In this document: positions 46,976 through 58,667 of the stretch, piece by piece
Position numbering within the stretch: position 1 is the first letter of the stretch
Layout: every line of letters begins with the position of its first letter
Source of the DNA: Macrocystis pyrifera
Taxonomy: Eukaryota; Sar; Phaeophyceae; Laminariales; Laminariaceae
DNA length: 64,000 bases
NCBI GenBank assembly: GCA_031763025.1
Contig: JASSKH010000031.1
Location: 310,001 to 374,000 of the forward strand
Direction: 5' to 3'
Position numbers and translations under genes: made by a program
Notes under the pieces: generated by a model
The model's input: the letters and a program-made list of their open reading frames with translations, nothing else
What the model was told of the DNA's origin: nothing
Databases searched by the model: none

Positions 46976-47096
46976 GATTGTGTTCATCACATTGAACCGT
47001 TCTTTCTACCTGTCCACATCCAGCACAACCAATGTCCGTGATGATTCTTCAGTCCTGGAAGAGATACAAGTTCTGTGTCTACCAAGCTCCGCCACA
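46976..47096 (-). mobile_element. Inverted LINE 3'-end fragment beside copy D
   Basis: It has the TTGAACCGTTCTTTCTACC, CATCCAGCACAACCA and CCGCCACAG blocks in minus sense. It fuses directly to the RT C-terminal sequence of copy D. Confidence 0.7.
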
Positions 47097-48612
47097 GTCA
47101 TCGGCTTCCAGCGCCGACTTCGTACTGATCATGCCACCCTCTCGTACGCGAAGGCCCCCAAGATGACACGTTGCGAGAGCATCGAAACGACCATCCGCAA
47201 ACGGCGTCTCTTCTTCGCGGGGGGGGGGGGGGGGGCGCGGCAAAGCAAGGATCCATTACACAGTCGGGTAATGTTCGTCGGGTAATGTTCGGGACGATTG
47301 ATGGTGGGGAGAACCCGAGACCTGGCGAACAGGTGAAGACTTGGCATAGATGCATAGTCGAAGACCTTAGAGAGCTCCGAGCCACCGAAGGGTCGACGGA
47401 ACTTACTCCCTTGGTGTTTGGAGTTGAGACCGCGCTGTGGCCCACTGCTGCAAAAAAAGCGGGGAAGTGGTGGCGGGGGATCCTGGAAGCAGCCGAACCG
47501 TTCATGGTGAGGTGGCACGAGGCTGGGGCTGAGCTGAGTAGGCAGCGCCGCGCATCCGCCGTGGGTGGCATCCAAGGGACTGGGGGGAGGAGGGGCAACA
47601 AGAGGAGTAGCAGAAAACCCGACCAAGGGAATGCGGAGAGGGGCGGGAAGAGGAGTAGAAGGGAAACTGCAGTGGACGAAAGTAGGAAGGAGATGGCAGA
47701 TAGGGTAGCCAGGTACCGGGCAGACTAAGAAGTAGAACATGCCCATACTACTCGTACCACCAACTGGTGCAGCTGGTTCGAACGTGGTTTGCCTTTGTCT
47801 TCCTGTTGTTTTTGTTTATTTTTGTTTCATTTTATTTTCTTCTTTGCGCTGACCCTATGTGATTTACATTACATTTTCTTTCTCTTCCTTTCTCCGATTG
47901 ATAACCCTTACTGAAGGAGTCGTGTGGCGTGGGTGGATGACGAGCCTGCTTTGCCTGTTTCGTATTGTCTGACGCCGAGGGGCCGGGCATAGTTGACGAA
48001 CGCTGGACGATGGTGGCAGACAGGGGTAGCAAGGTACCAGGCGGGCCAGCAGGGAGACCCTGGCTGTGCTACTCGTACCATAAACTGCTGCCGCTACCTG
48101 GAGCATGCCTTGTGCTTTGTTTGGTTTGCCTGTTATTTTTCCCTTGGTTCTTAGTCTTACTCTGTTGACTATTAATAGTGGTGTTTTCTTCTTTTTTCCT
48201 TTTTTTTTTGTAGCTCCTTTTGAAGTGTCTGCCAGATCCCCTCCGGGGGGGGTACGATGGTTTGTTGCAGTATATACATATACCAGGTATATATTTGTTT
48301 CTTTTTTCTTGTTTCTTTTTCTCTTTCGAATGGTCTTTGTTTTTGTTTTTTTTTTTTCCTCTTTGTTTCGTTTTAGTTTCTCTAGGTCATGGAATGTGTA
48401 TGTCGTGCCTGTCGTACGCAGTATGATGTAATGGCATTGCATGGCATACGTGGCAACGTAGTATTTCTGTGGCGTAGCATTGTGACCACAGAACTTGTAT
48501 CTCTCTAGGATTGAAGAATCGGCACGGACACTGGTTGCGCTGGATGTCGACGGGTAGAAAGAACGGTTTCATGTGAAGAAAACAAGAACAACAACAACAA
48601 CAACAACAGAGA
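47097..48612 (+). mobile_element. LINE copy D with complete 3' UTR and tail
   Basis: It starts at VIGFQRRLRTDHATL. A 185-codon frame (47171-47728) covers the rest of the ORF apart from a G-run frameshift near 47225 and a small duplication near 47275. The ORF ends RVARYRAD then stop at about 47728. The 830-bp 3' UTR is complete and ends GTAGAAAGAACGGTTTCATG, AAAACAAG and an AAC repeat. It is the clearest reference for the family 3' end. Confidence 0.85.
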
Positions 48613-49004
48613 TACCACGTTGCCACGTATGCAGTAAGCACAGTGGGCAATGCAATGCCACGTCATCATCCTGGATACGACAGTCACGACATACACATTC
48701 CATGAAATAGAGAAACGAAACGAAACAAAGAAAATAAACGAACAAGCAAAGAAGACAAATCGAAAGAGGAAAATAAACAAGACAAAAAAAAAACTTAAAA
48801 CTATCGTGCCCCCCGCGCAGGGGATGTGGCAGACACTTGCAAACAATGAGCTGGAAAAAAACGAAAACGAAGAACGCCACTACTCGTCGTAAACAGAGTA
48901 AGACTAAGAACCGACAATTGGAAAATAACAACCAAACCAAAGCACAAACCATCGTGCAGGTAGCTGCAGCAGGTTGTGGTACGAGTAGCAGTATTATTAT
49001 TATG
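48613..49004 (-). mobile_element. LINE 3'-UTR fragment facing copy D tail to tail
   Basis: It carries the AGATACCACGTTGCCACG, CATTCCATGAAATAGAG, CCCGCGCAGGGGATGTGG and GGTACGAGTAGCA blocks in minus sense. It is interrupted at its right end by a SINE. Confidence 0.75.
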
Positions 49005-49321
49005 TTTTTTTCATCACTTTTACTTTCCAGCCCACTCGTAGGAGGTTTTACCCTCGACGATCTTCTGGACAAGCCGTGGCACAGGTGCCGTCCCTTCTCC
49101 CCCCCGGTACGTGCCTTTATTTTTTATCGCGCATAGGGTTCAGCATTCCCACTGCTCGTCGATTTTCATCGAATGTACAGCTAACTCACGCTCTCGCGCT
49201 TTCCGCTAATCAATTTTATGCAAGAAAAAGTCCCTATGAGCATGCACTCGGTGAGACTCGAACTCACGAAATTGATCTTGATAGGCTCGCGGACCACCTA
49301 CCAAGCCACCGGGGACGCCGG
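49005..49321 (-). mobile_element. SINE, full length
   Basis: On the minus strand it reads tRNA-like head, body and A tail. The A box (TGGCTTGGTAGGTGG) and B box (GAGTTCGAGTCTC) are intact. ATTATG occurs next to both ends and may be a target duplication. Confidence 0.85.
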
Positions 49322-49329
49322 CATTATGG

Positions 49330-49730
49330 CACTGCATTGTCTACTGCGCTGACTTAATATCTAACAATGTAAGTAGTGATCGGTGTCATATCTAGAATTC
49401 TCGATATATCATGCGATTTTTGTTTTTTTTATGGAGAATATTCCCGGGATATCTCGACATATCGTATCTTGTAACATCCCATGATATATCGCAGATACCG
49501 AAATCATGCGATATATTGCATGATGTTAAGATATCACATTAAGTGTAGTATAAGTACACACATGTAGTGTATCAAAGGGGTTTCTTATGTATGTGTTGGT
49601 TCGAGTCTAAACTCCAGATGAAAGCCCGAAAAACAAACAAATGCATGAGTATATTCTCGCAGCAAGCGCTGCGCCCTTTTTTTTGTCCTTTCATTTTTCC
49701 TCTTCCTTTTTCTCTTCATCAATAGTAGGT
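49330..49730. other. AT-rich stretch with repeated ATATATCGCATGAT palindromes
   Basis: Between 49395 and 49545 the motifs CGATATATCATGCGAT, CCATGATATATCGCAG and CATGCGATATATTGCATGAT recur in both orientations. No gene was seen. Confidence 0.5.
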
Positions 49731-49855
49731 TTGTTTCTTTCTGTGTGTGTGTGTTTTTTTAAACCTTCAATTTATAGGATGTGTATGCCGTGCCTGTCAT
49801 ATCCAGTGCTGGATGTCGACGGGTGGAAAGAACGGTTTAATGTGGAGAAAACATG
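49730..49855 (+). mobile_element. LINE 3'-end fragment
   Basis: It has the GGATGTGTATGCCGTGCCTG and GGATGTCGACGGGTGGAAAG blocks with an internal deletion between them. Confidence 0.65.
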
Positions 49856-50237
49856 ATGAAATAACATTGCGTCGTTGTCTAGTCTGCTTACTGCATAACA
49901 ATTTATAATGTTATTGTAATAACTCTAGAACCAAGGAGTACATGGTCACACAAAGGTGCCGGAGCCCTAGGAAGATCCGAAAAACCATGTAAAATGTCGA
50001 AGTTCGGCTGCCTTCGTACGTAAGAAAATACCACAAGACGAAGAAAGCACACACGAGATGAAATCAATGTGCCAACTGAACTAACATGGCGCGCGGGTAT
50101 ATCCTCTCAACTACAGCAGTATGGGGTTCCCCCCGTTCTCACATCTAACCGATATTATCTCGTGACTACCGACTACAGCAGCGGTTGCTGTCTGGCGTGT
50201 TGCCTGCACCGTACGAAACGCACGGTAGTCGTGAATA

Positions 50238-50353
50238 CAGAGACCACAGAACTTGTATCTCTTCCAGGATTCAAGAATCGGCACGGACACTGGTTGTGCT
50301 GGATGTCGAGGGGTAGAAAGAACGGTTTAATGTGAAGAAAACAACAACAGAGG
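50238..50353 (+). mobile_element. LINE 3'-end fragment with AAC tail
   Basis: It has GACCACAGAACTTGTATCTC through GGTTTAATGTGAAG and then AAAACAACAACAG. It is only the last 110 bp of the element, a very short 5'-truncated insertion. Confidence 0.75.
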
Positions 50354-51550
50354 AACACGCCTGTTGTCTGAGGTGCTGTCAGAGTGACGACTCGCGGACA
50401 TGCAGTGAAAAAGAAGCAATCGAACCTATAGAAACAACCACCCAAATATCAACAATGTCCATCTCTTCCCGGAGTGTCTGACACAAAAGGTGCGGCACAG
50501 CTAGCTATGATACCACGTCCCTGATAATTGCGGGGGCCATTCCCATGAAAGTTATACAATTTGCCAACGCTACAAAGACCACAGTCGCTGACTAACGTAA
50601 ATATCAAGTACATACTATAGTTACTGTTTTCTTTCGTTTTCTCTATTTTATAAAGAGGCGCGCGAGCCTTTTTTTCTTGGTGTTCTATGGAAAAAAAAGC
50701 TTCTACACACCGGCTCGCATACGAGGGCAGGGTGCCTTGTTTTGAGTTTTTCTGTTTGTGTGTGGGTGTGTGTGAGTCATCATGATTCAACATTTTGTTC
50801 GGTCACGTTTGTCGACCGCGATCAACGCACACGGCGCCAATTCCAGTCCCGGCGGGCTCTGTGCGCGCAAACACACAAACGAAACCTTCTCGTGCTAGCT
50901 GGTCGAGGTGGGTGCGGCAACGTGTGTAGGCGTATGACTGGGCCATGGTTTAATAAAAAACAGAACCAACAACCGTAAAATATCATACGTAACGATTTGT
51001 GTTTTTTGAGTTTTACCTAACGAAACCAAACTCTATCTACGAGTACTCGTAGGCAGACTGTGCCTGTCTGTCCACAACAGCGTTCGGGCCAATGTCCTCA
51101 TTACATATTATTATGCTGCAGGTGATATTATCAGGCCCACCCTCGTACTGATGGGGGAACGGAGAAGCGGGAGGAGATCTGCTGTAGATGTTGTACAGCG
51201 GTAGTAGTGGTGGGACCTCCTACGTGAAGCTCTGTTGAACACATGTCAGTCAGGTTGTGGATTTACGTCTTCAAAGTATGAGTGCGGAACAAGGAAACAC
51301 AACAACATCGAGTACGTGTAGAAGGGTTCAAGGGTTAAACAGACACAAGTCGAGCGTACAGCGACGCTAACCCTGGCCTTGTGTTTCCTACTGCTTCTGC
51401 TGCTGTTTTGCTGCTTGAAAAGCTCTGCTGTAGATAGATGTGGTAGATCAGTATTAATATTAATAGTAGTGATGGCGCCAGCTGCTACTAGAAGCTAACT
51501 CTTTCTGGTGGACTAAACATGACATATTCACGTCAGGTGCAGATTTTTTG
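50354..51550. other. No gene recognised
   Basis: Only short ORFs occur. Scattered ATTAATATTAATAG and CTGCTGTAG motifs are present near 51400-51460. Confidence 0.4.
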
Positions 51551-51855
51551 CCGGCGTCCCCGGTGGCTTGGTAGGTGGTCCGCGTGCCTATCAAGATCAA
51601 TTTCGTGGGTTCGAGTCACACCGAGTGCATGAGACGTTTTCTTACGTAAACAATTGATGAAGCGGAAAGCGCGAGAGCGTGAGTTAGCAGTGGGAATGCT
51701 GGACCCTATGCGCGACAAAAAATAAAGGCACGTACCGGGGGGGAAAAGGGACGATACCTGTGACCACGGCTTGTCCAGAAGCTCGCTGAGGGTAAAACCT
51801 CCTACGAGTTAGGCTGGAAAGTAAAAGGCATGAAAATAAAAAATAAAAAAATAGG
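51551..51855 (+). mobile_element. SINE, nearly full length with internal deletion
   Basis: The head GCGTCCCCGGTGGCTTGG and B box GGGTTCGAGTCACACC are present. About 25 bases (CTACATTCGATGAAAATCGA region) are missing from the body. The tail is A-rich. Confidence 0.85.
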
Positions 51856-52106
51856 ATGTTCCGATCTCGTTGGTTTTGCAGGGCATATAGTCCTGTATTT
51901 TCCTTAAACTATATCCGCTTTGGCTCGAACGCCAGGAAACAAAGGCCCGAGAACGTCGGGGCTGGTGTTGTGGCTCGCCTGCTGATAGTTTGCGGGGGAA
52001 TCTGTGCGGCTGTGCTGTCGTGCTATAATAGCTGTGAGTTGGATGCTGTGTACAGCGGTCCTCATGTGATATTTTGACGCGACTGCGCTGACCAGGCTCT
52101 GAATAG

Positions 52107-52441
52107 TTGTAGTTCGTGTTTTCGATTAATACTCGTAGCTTTTCGATTTTAAAAGTTATGAAATTCGATTTCCAGCCGTCAACTTTTTTGTTTTAGGAAT
52201 GGGGTTGTAATACATCGGTCATCTGTTTTTATCCTTCGAATTGGGTTGTTGTTATTCATATTTTCTCAGTCTTGTTGTGGTTCGTGTTTTCGATTATTAA
52301 TAACTTTTCGATTTTAAAATTTATGAAATTCGATTTCCAGCCGTCAACTTTTTTATTTTGGTATTGGGTTGTAATACATCGGTCATCATTTGTTTTTTAT
52401 CCTTCGAATTGGGTTGTTGTTATTAATATTTTCTCAGTCGT
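52107..52441 (+). repeat. 168-bp tandem duplication
   Basis: Two copies start near TTCGTGTTTTCGATTA at 52113 and 52281. They share GATTTCCAGCCGTCAACTTT, TTGTAATACATCGGTCATC and TTCTCAGTC. Confidence 0.85.
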
Positions 52442-52714
52442 GGGAGGGGGTTTTCCATTGTTCGGCAAGCAACCGACATCCCTGACGGTTTTCCATGTTC
52501 ATACCGACACCCTGTTACTCCGTGTAACCGACAGCCCTATTGCTCCATGTAATAGTCCTATGACTCCCTCGCTTGGGCCCCCTCGACTGGGGCCTACTGT
52601 GCGGTCTCGGACGACCGAGTACCCCAAAATGGTCTTCGACGATTCAAACTCTTGACAATAACAGTATCCAGATTAACAGAAGGTTGTTTGTTCGTAGCAA
52701 CTCCTTTCCTCCAC

Positions 52715-53605
52715 GCCAAAAAGACGGGAAAGTAGTACCGGGGAATCCTCGAAGCGGCTGAAGAGTTCATGGGCAGGTGACACGAGGCTGAGGCAAAGCT
52801 GAGTAGACAGCGCCGTGCATCCGCTGCAGGTAGTGTTAGAGGGAATGGGGGGAGGGGTAACAGCAGGAGGGGTAGAAGGAACACCGTACAAGTGTATGGG
52901 GGCAGGGGGGGGAACAGAAGGAGTAGAAGGGAAACCGCGGTAGAAGAGAGTAGCAGAGAGACCGCAGATAGGGTAGCAAGGTACCAGGCCGACTAATAGG
53001 TTGGACGTTTCTTTGCTACTCGTACCGCCAACTGCTGCGCCCGTTCGGTATGTATTGGCTTGGTGCTTTGACTTTTTTTCCATCACTTAACTTTTTCCTA
53101 TATTTTCCCCTTCTTATCCCTATGAAAGAAGTACTACATAGTGGGTGGGTGACGAGCGTATTTTGACCCACTCATTGTTTCTCTTTTTACATAGTTAAGT
53201 GTTCACCGGGATGCATAGTCCCCTTTTTCCTTCTCCTTTCTTCCCCCTTGCACGTCCCTTTTGGCTCATGCACGGGGTAAGTATGTGTCTGAGCTTTGTC
53301 TTCCCATTTTATTTATTTATTTGGGATTCTTCTCCTTTTCTTTTTCTTTTTCGGTTTGGTTTCTTCGTTGCTTCTCTTTCTTTATGGTGTATTTTGGTTC
53401 TGGCGTATGTATGTATGTTGTGTCGGCCGCACCTAGTGCGAAGGCATGGTATTGCGTAGGCATTTAATGCATTACGGTGTGTTCTCTCTGTGTCGTAGTC
53501 TGTGACCACAGAGCTCGTATCTTTCTAAGATGAAGAATCAGCACGGACACTGGGCTTGCTGGATGTCGACGAGTAGAAGAACGGTTTAATGTGAAGAACA
53601 CACAC
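52715..53605 (+). mobile_element. LINE copy G, diverged 3' end
   Basis: It carries only the last part of the ORF, heavily broken (GGGAATCCTCGAAGCGGCTG, CAGATAGGGTAGCAAGGTAC). The 3' UTR continues to GATGTCGACGAGTAGAAG and a CA-rich tail. A SINE follows immediately in inverse orientation. It is more diverged than copies B to D. Confidence 0.7.
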
Positions 53606-53608
53606 ACA

Positions 53609-53951
53609 TTTTTTTTTTTTTTTTTTTTTTTTTTTATTCATCACTTTTACTTTCCAGCCCACTCGTAGGAGGTTTTACCCTCGACGATCTTCTGGACAAG
53701 CCGTGGTCACAGGTGTCGTCCCTTCTCCCCCCCGGTACGTGCCTTTTATTTTTGTCGCGCATAGGGTTCAGCATTCCCACTGCTCGTCGATTTTCATCGA
53801 ATGTAGCCAACTCACGCTTTCGCGCTTTCCGCCTATCAATTTTTTATGCAAGAAAAAGTCCCTATGAGCATGTGCACTCGGTGGGACTTGAACCCACGAA
53901 ATTGATCTTGACAGGCACGCGGACCACCTACCAAGCCACCGGGGACGCCGG
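53609..53951 (-). mobile_element. SINE, full length, joined to LINE tail
   Basis: On the minus strand it has the head CCGGCGTCCCCGGTGGC, B box GGTTCAAGTCCC, body and a run of about 27 A. It begins three bases after the LINE copy G tail, suggesting insertion into the tail. Confidence 0.9.
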
Positions 53952-54339
53952 ATATACGCATATATACAACAAATCATCAACCAGCTGCTGATCAACACAC
54001 AACAGCACAGCTTTTCCTATTAATAGCAGAAGTAAATGTGGTGCTGCTGCAGCAACTTCGTATCACTGACCACGTATTATGTAAGCAAGACGATGAAAAT
54101 ACGTGATCTGTGAGTTCGACTGATTAGTAATTGGATAGTTGATACCCAATTTTGCAAGCTGGGTAATACGCCTACCACTATTCTATACGTCTTTCATTTA
54201 TATATGGGAGTTGCGCACGATTTATGATAACACATGTGTTTATATAGGAATTACTATTGAAGTTGGTACAACTCGAAATTGCTTGATAAATTTCGTAATT
54301 CGTGGTGGAAATGGATGGGAACAGACGACCACGAATGTT

Positions 54340-54740
54340 TCTTGTAGGGGAAGAGGCAAGTTATGTCCGCCGGAGGCGGTGCCACGACGGGACGGAACGA
54401 TAATTTCCTACGGGAGAGATTTTATCGGCGGGACAGGAAGGTAATTTTTCGGTGTCACGGCGGGACGGGGGGGGCGGTGTCACGGCGGGATGGGACTGTA
54501 ATTTTTCGGTGCCACGGCGGGACGGGACGGTAATTTTTCGGTGTCACGGCGGGACGGGACGGTAATTTCCAACGGGAGAGATTTCATAGGCGGGACGGGA
54601 CGGTTAAGTGACGACGGTCAGGGATTTTGTCGGCGGGACGGGACGGGACGACGGGACCATTTTGACGGCGGTTTTAGCGTCCCGTCCCGCCCCGTCCCGC
54701 CGTTACCGCCGTTACCGTCCCGCCGAAATTACCGTGATAA
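54340..54740. repeat. GGCGGGACGGGA minisatellite with inverted arm
   Basis: Units containing TCACGGCGGGACGGGACGGT and AATTTYCGGTG or AACGGGAGAGATTT recur seven or more times. Near 54680 the repeat turns into its reverse complement (CCCGTCCCGCC), so the right end can fold back. Confidence 0.85.
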
Positions 54741-54931
54741 GCCTTGGAGATTTTCGACTCCACGTGTGGTACCACGACGCGAACGAGTCATTCACGCCGG
54801 GTTGGGCGATCAACCTTCACCACCAGCTCCTCGAAGGGAGGAACGGAATGTGGAACCTCCTGGAGAGCTGCGTAGTAAGGGGTTTTCTATTCGCTAGACA
54901 TGCAAAGAGCTCTCGCTCTCGCGGAGCATGA
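54741..54931 (+). CDS. Candidate coding fragment, unknown
   Basis: Immediately after the minisatellite a frame reads GDFRLHVWYHDANESFTPGW and a segment NGMWNLLESCVVRGFLFARH. This has a normal amino-acid mix, unlike the surrounding repeats. It stops at 54929-54931. No family or partner exon was recognised. Confidence 0.25.
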
Positions 54932-55262
54932 GCTGCTTGCGGCCATCGTAGTCAGAAAAAAAAAAAAAGTTACATTGTTTTGATACTGCTGTAGTCTCGT
55001 CGTATTCGTCTCCAAAGTTGTTTTGCCTGGAGCAGCTACTACAGTTGGGCGGCCCCAAGGCACGCCATGGTGGCCAAGGTACTGATGCCCTCCCTCTCCG
55101 CGGTGGCCGATGAAGAAGGGCTGGAGCCCAGCTGTGTACAAGCGAAACCAAGCATGTAGCGTCGCGACCCGTCGTGAGCCCAGCCTATAACTTACACAAA
55201 ATTGTATATTGCCTCCGAGGTCTTGTGCAAAAGCAAATTGTATCTGAGATTCTGTAGGAAAA

Positions 55263-55333
55263 TGTAGACTAAAAATAGTACGTAACAAACGCTACATGAA
55301 TTTAAGGCTTACAAACTCGATTTCCACCACATT
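55263..55333. repeat. About 72-bp direct repeat, copy 1
   Basis: It matches 55636-55710 (TACGTAACAAACGCTACATG, AATTTAAGGCTTA, CTCGATTTCCACCACAT). The copies are about 370 bp apart and no gene lies between. Confidence 0.8.
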
Positions 55334-55635
55334 CTCCCTTTTACTAAACCTGTCTGATCTCTTCTTGTGAGTAAGTCAGGAACCCCGATGAGACTTGTGT
55401 ATATCCGAGTTTTCCCTTCGAGTTTTCGGTACTGGACTCACTGCTGTGCAATGATCGCATTCATCTCATCGTTCCTTCCTAGCTATAGGTGTTTTCTAAG
55501 TGAGTGAGTTTTACAGGTTCTTGAACGTGAGATATTTTTCGCTTTTTTTTTTCTTCGGAGGATCAAGGCGAGAATCGAACCACGGACCTCGCTCTTCAAA
55601 ATCTCACGTCGTGCTGTCGACGCCATTGTTTAGAA

Positions 55636-55710
55636 ATGTAGAGTAAAAATGTTACGTAACAAACGCTACATGAATTTAAGGCTTATATAAGCTCGATTTC
55701 CACCACATAT
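55636..55710. repeat. About 72-bp direct repeat, copy 2
   Basis: This is the partner of 55263-55333 with a 3-bp insertion (TATATAAGC). It could be the end of a solo small element or a segmental duplication. Confidence 0.8.
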
Positions 55711-56474
55711 CACTTTCAGAGATGATCAGAAATGTAAGGCGCTGTCACAAAAAATCATTTCATCGAATTTCATAATTTTCCACCAAAAAGGCCCAATAAG
55801 ACGTGATTTTGATAAAATCTGATCAGAAATGGGAAGAGATACCCCGAAGCCACAGTAAACAGTCATACAATCACCTCAAACAAAATTGCATAAAATCCGG
55901 CCTAACAGTATTCACATAATAGAAAAATGGTGGTCTACACTCCGGAAGCGTGGTCTGCAGTGCAGATCATTTCTGGCTCCATGTGCATGTACAAGCGGTG
56001 CAGCAGGCAGTCACGTGCCAGGTCATTTAAGGTACGGGTTTTGTCTGCACGTTGGGATGAGGGCAGCTATCTCTAGTTCGACGCAAGTAGACGAGAAGGG
56101 GGAAAAAAAAAAGCGGCACCCTTCTGTTGACAAACATGACACGCAGCAAAGTGGGAAAGGAGAGACTGTCCTGCTGTGTGAAGGTATACATACGGCTGGA
56201 CGGAGAAGGGTTGGAGAATGAAGGGCGACGATCATATTGTGGAGAAAAATCGATGAAGCATCTAATCACGATGCAAGACAAAGATGCAAACGACACAACA
56301 CCCCCAAAAATGTCATTATCTGGGAATCAGTGCCAAGTGGAGTTCCGAAAAAAAAATTGACAAGCGATCGATTTAAATTGTTCGTTTACTTGTTTATAGC
56401 ACGCGAGTATGCCCCGCCTCCTGTCTGGCTCTCGAAAATAGGTTCGTGGTGGGCTGCCGGTTGTCTGATTTGTT

Positions 56475-57385
56475 TTTTATGTTGTTGTTGTTTTCTTCAC
56501 ATTAAACGTTCTTTCTACGCGTCGACATCCAGCACAACCAGTGTCCGTGCCGATTCTTCAAACCTAGAGAGATACAAGTTCTGTGGTCACAAAGCTACGC
56601 CACAGAGATACTACGTTGCCACGTATGTAATGCAATGCCATGTCATCATACTGCGTACGACAGGCACGACATACACATTCCATGACTTAGAAAACAAAAA
56701 CGAAACAAAGAGAAAAAAACAAAAACAAAAACAAAGACAATTCGAAAGAGAAAAGAAACAAAAAAAAGAAACTAAAATATACCTGGTATATGTACATACT
56801 TCAGTATAGCAACAAACCATCGTACCCCCACGTAGGGGACGTGGCAGACACTTGAAAAGAACGAGCTGGAAAAAGAAAAAGAAAAAGAAGAAAACACCAC
56901 TAGTCGTCAACAGAGTAAGACTAAGAACCAAGGTAAAATAACAGTCAAACCAAACAAAGCACAAGGCATGCTCCAGGTAGCGGCAGCAGTTTGTGGTACG
57001 AGTAGCACAGCCAGGGTATCCCTGCTGGCCCGCCTGGTACCTTGCTACCCTGTCTGCCACCATCGTCCAGCGTTCGTCAACTATGCCCGGCCCCTCGGCG
57101 TCAGACAGTACGAAACAAGCAGAGCAGGCTCGTCATCCACCCACGCCACACGACTCCTTCAATAAGGCTTATCAATCGGAGAAAGGAAGAAATGAAAATC
57201 ACATAGGGTCACCGCAAAGAAGACAATAAAATGAAATAAAAATAAACAAAAACAACAGGAAGACAAAGGAAGACCACGTTCGAGCCAGCTGCACCAGTTG
57301 GTGGTACGAGTAGTATAGGCATATTCTACTTCTTAGTCTGCCCGGTACCTGGCTACCCTATCTGCGCCGCTGAGATACACTCCTG
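56475..57385 (-). mobile_element. LINE copy F, 3' UTR almost complete
   Basis: On the minus strand it runs from the ORF end (TACCGGGCAGACTAAGAAG region near 57345) through the full 3' UTR to AAACGTTTAATG, GAAGAAAACAACAACAACAT at 56480. Within it, CCCACGTAGGGGACG replaces the usual CCCCGCAGGGGATG hairpin. Confidence 0.8.
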
Positions 57386-58345
57386 AAATACCTGGTATCA
57401 TAAGCAATCATCATAAATCATAAATACAACGTGCCAGATCCTACTTTTGTAAATACGTGTCGGTTGGATTATGACTCAGCACTCAGGAGCGATTTTCTAC
57501 GAGGACTGGTACAAGAAAACTTGACCTATGTGCAGCAGGTACATTTTGCACAAACCACTGCTGTGCAGAATGTGGGTAATATTGGTCAAAGCGGGTCTTT
57601 CGGCCACCCAGCGATTTTTTCGAAAAACGCCACCGAAGCACGCGGCAGAGCTGCGTGACTCGGGCTAGGGTTAGGGTTGCGGTCAGGCTTGAGGTCGGGT
57701 GTGTCTGCGTCCACGTGCAAGGTTGAAATTGACGACAAACGTCCTGTCCTGCAGTAAATTTTGTCCAGGGTGCAGCTGCACATAGCGCACGCCGTACGCG
57801 AGCGTCCTGACCGTGGTGTTGATAAGATAGCGAAAGCACATCTACATACTTACCCTCACCCCATATTCGTTTGATGGTACTGGTTTGATGCTACTGCCAA
57901 GTACAGCAGCAGTGCATTCATGACGAGCACGCAACACACATTGGTCCGGTCAAAAGCTGGTACATGTACGAGTATATAGCAGGAACTTTGTCGAGACAAA
58001 AAAATTACTCCCTCACCGGCTCGCAGAAGTTGTGTGTGGTACAACAAAAGGAACAGCAGTAAGTACAGGCAGTAGTTGGAGTTGAACGGCCGCCTCCAGG
58101 TAGTTCACAGGTGGGTATTGTTGTCGCAACAGCTTGCAGCACAGGCAAGGCAAGAGCAAGGCGCAGAAATCTCGGCTTGTCGCAGCCTAGAAGTAAGTAC
58201 TCTCCTTTATACGAGTATCTGCACCGGAGTAACCTTGAACAGGGCGAGAGGTGATCGGCAAGTGTGTTGAAGGATCGGGTTTTTAGGCTCAATGCGAGGA
58301 TGATGTGTGAGACACCAACCTCCGTGATACGTATGTATATAAAAT
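57386..58345. other. No gene recognised
   Basis: A 75-codon plus-strand frame (57431-57658) has normal composition but no support. A short TTAGGGTTAGGGTTG-like stretch lies near 57665. Confidence 0.35.
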
Positions 58346-58667
58346 CCGGCGTCCCCGGTGGCTTGGTAGGTGGTCCGCGAGCCTATCAAGATCAATTTCG
58401 TGAGTTCGAGTCTCACCGAGTGCATGCTCATAGGGACTTTTTCTTGCATAAAATTGATTAGCGGAAAGCGCGAGAGCGTGAGTTAGCTGTACATTCGATG
58501 AAAATCGACGAGCAGTGGGAATGCTGAACCCTATGCGCGATAAAAACTAAAGGCACGTACCGGGGGGGAGAAGGGACGACACCTGTGACCACGGCTTGTG
58601 CAGAAGATCGTCGAGGGTAAAACCTCCTACGAGTACGAGTGGGCTGGAAAGTAAAAGTGATGATGAA

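Noticed and set aside
55556-55633. tRNA gene on the minus strand (GGTTCGATTCTCGCC B-box-like)
   Set aside because: A B box is present but no anticodon stem or acceptor stem can be paired; at most a degenerate tRNA-like relic.
58346-58425. Functional tRNA gene in the SINE head
   Set aside because: The same head recurs attached to the same unrelated body in several copies, and no clean anticodon arm or acceptor stem closes, so it is a SINE.
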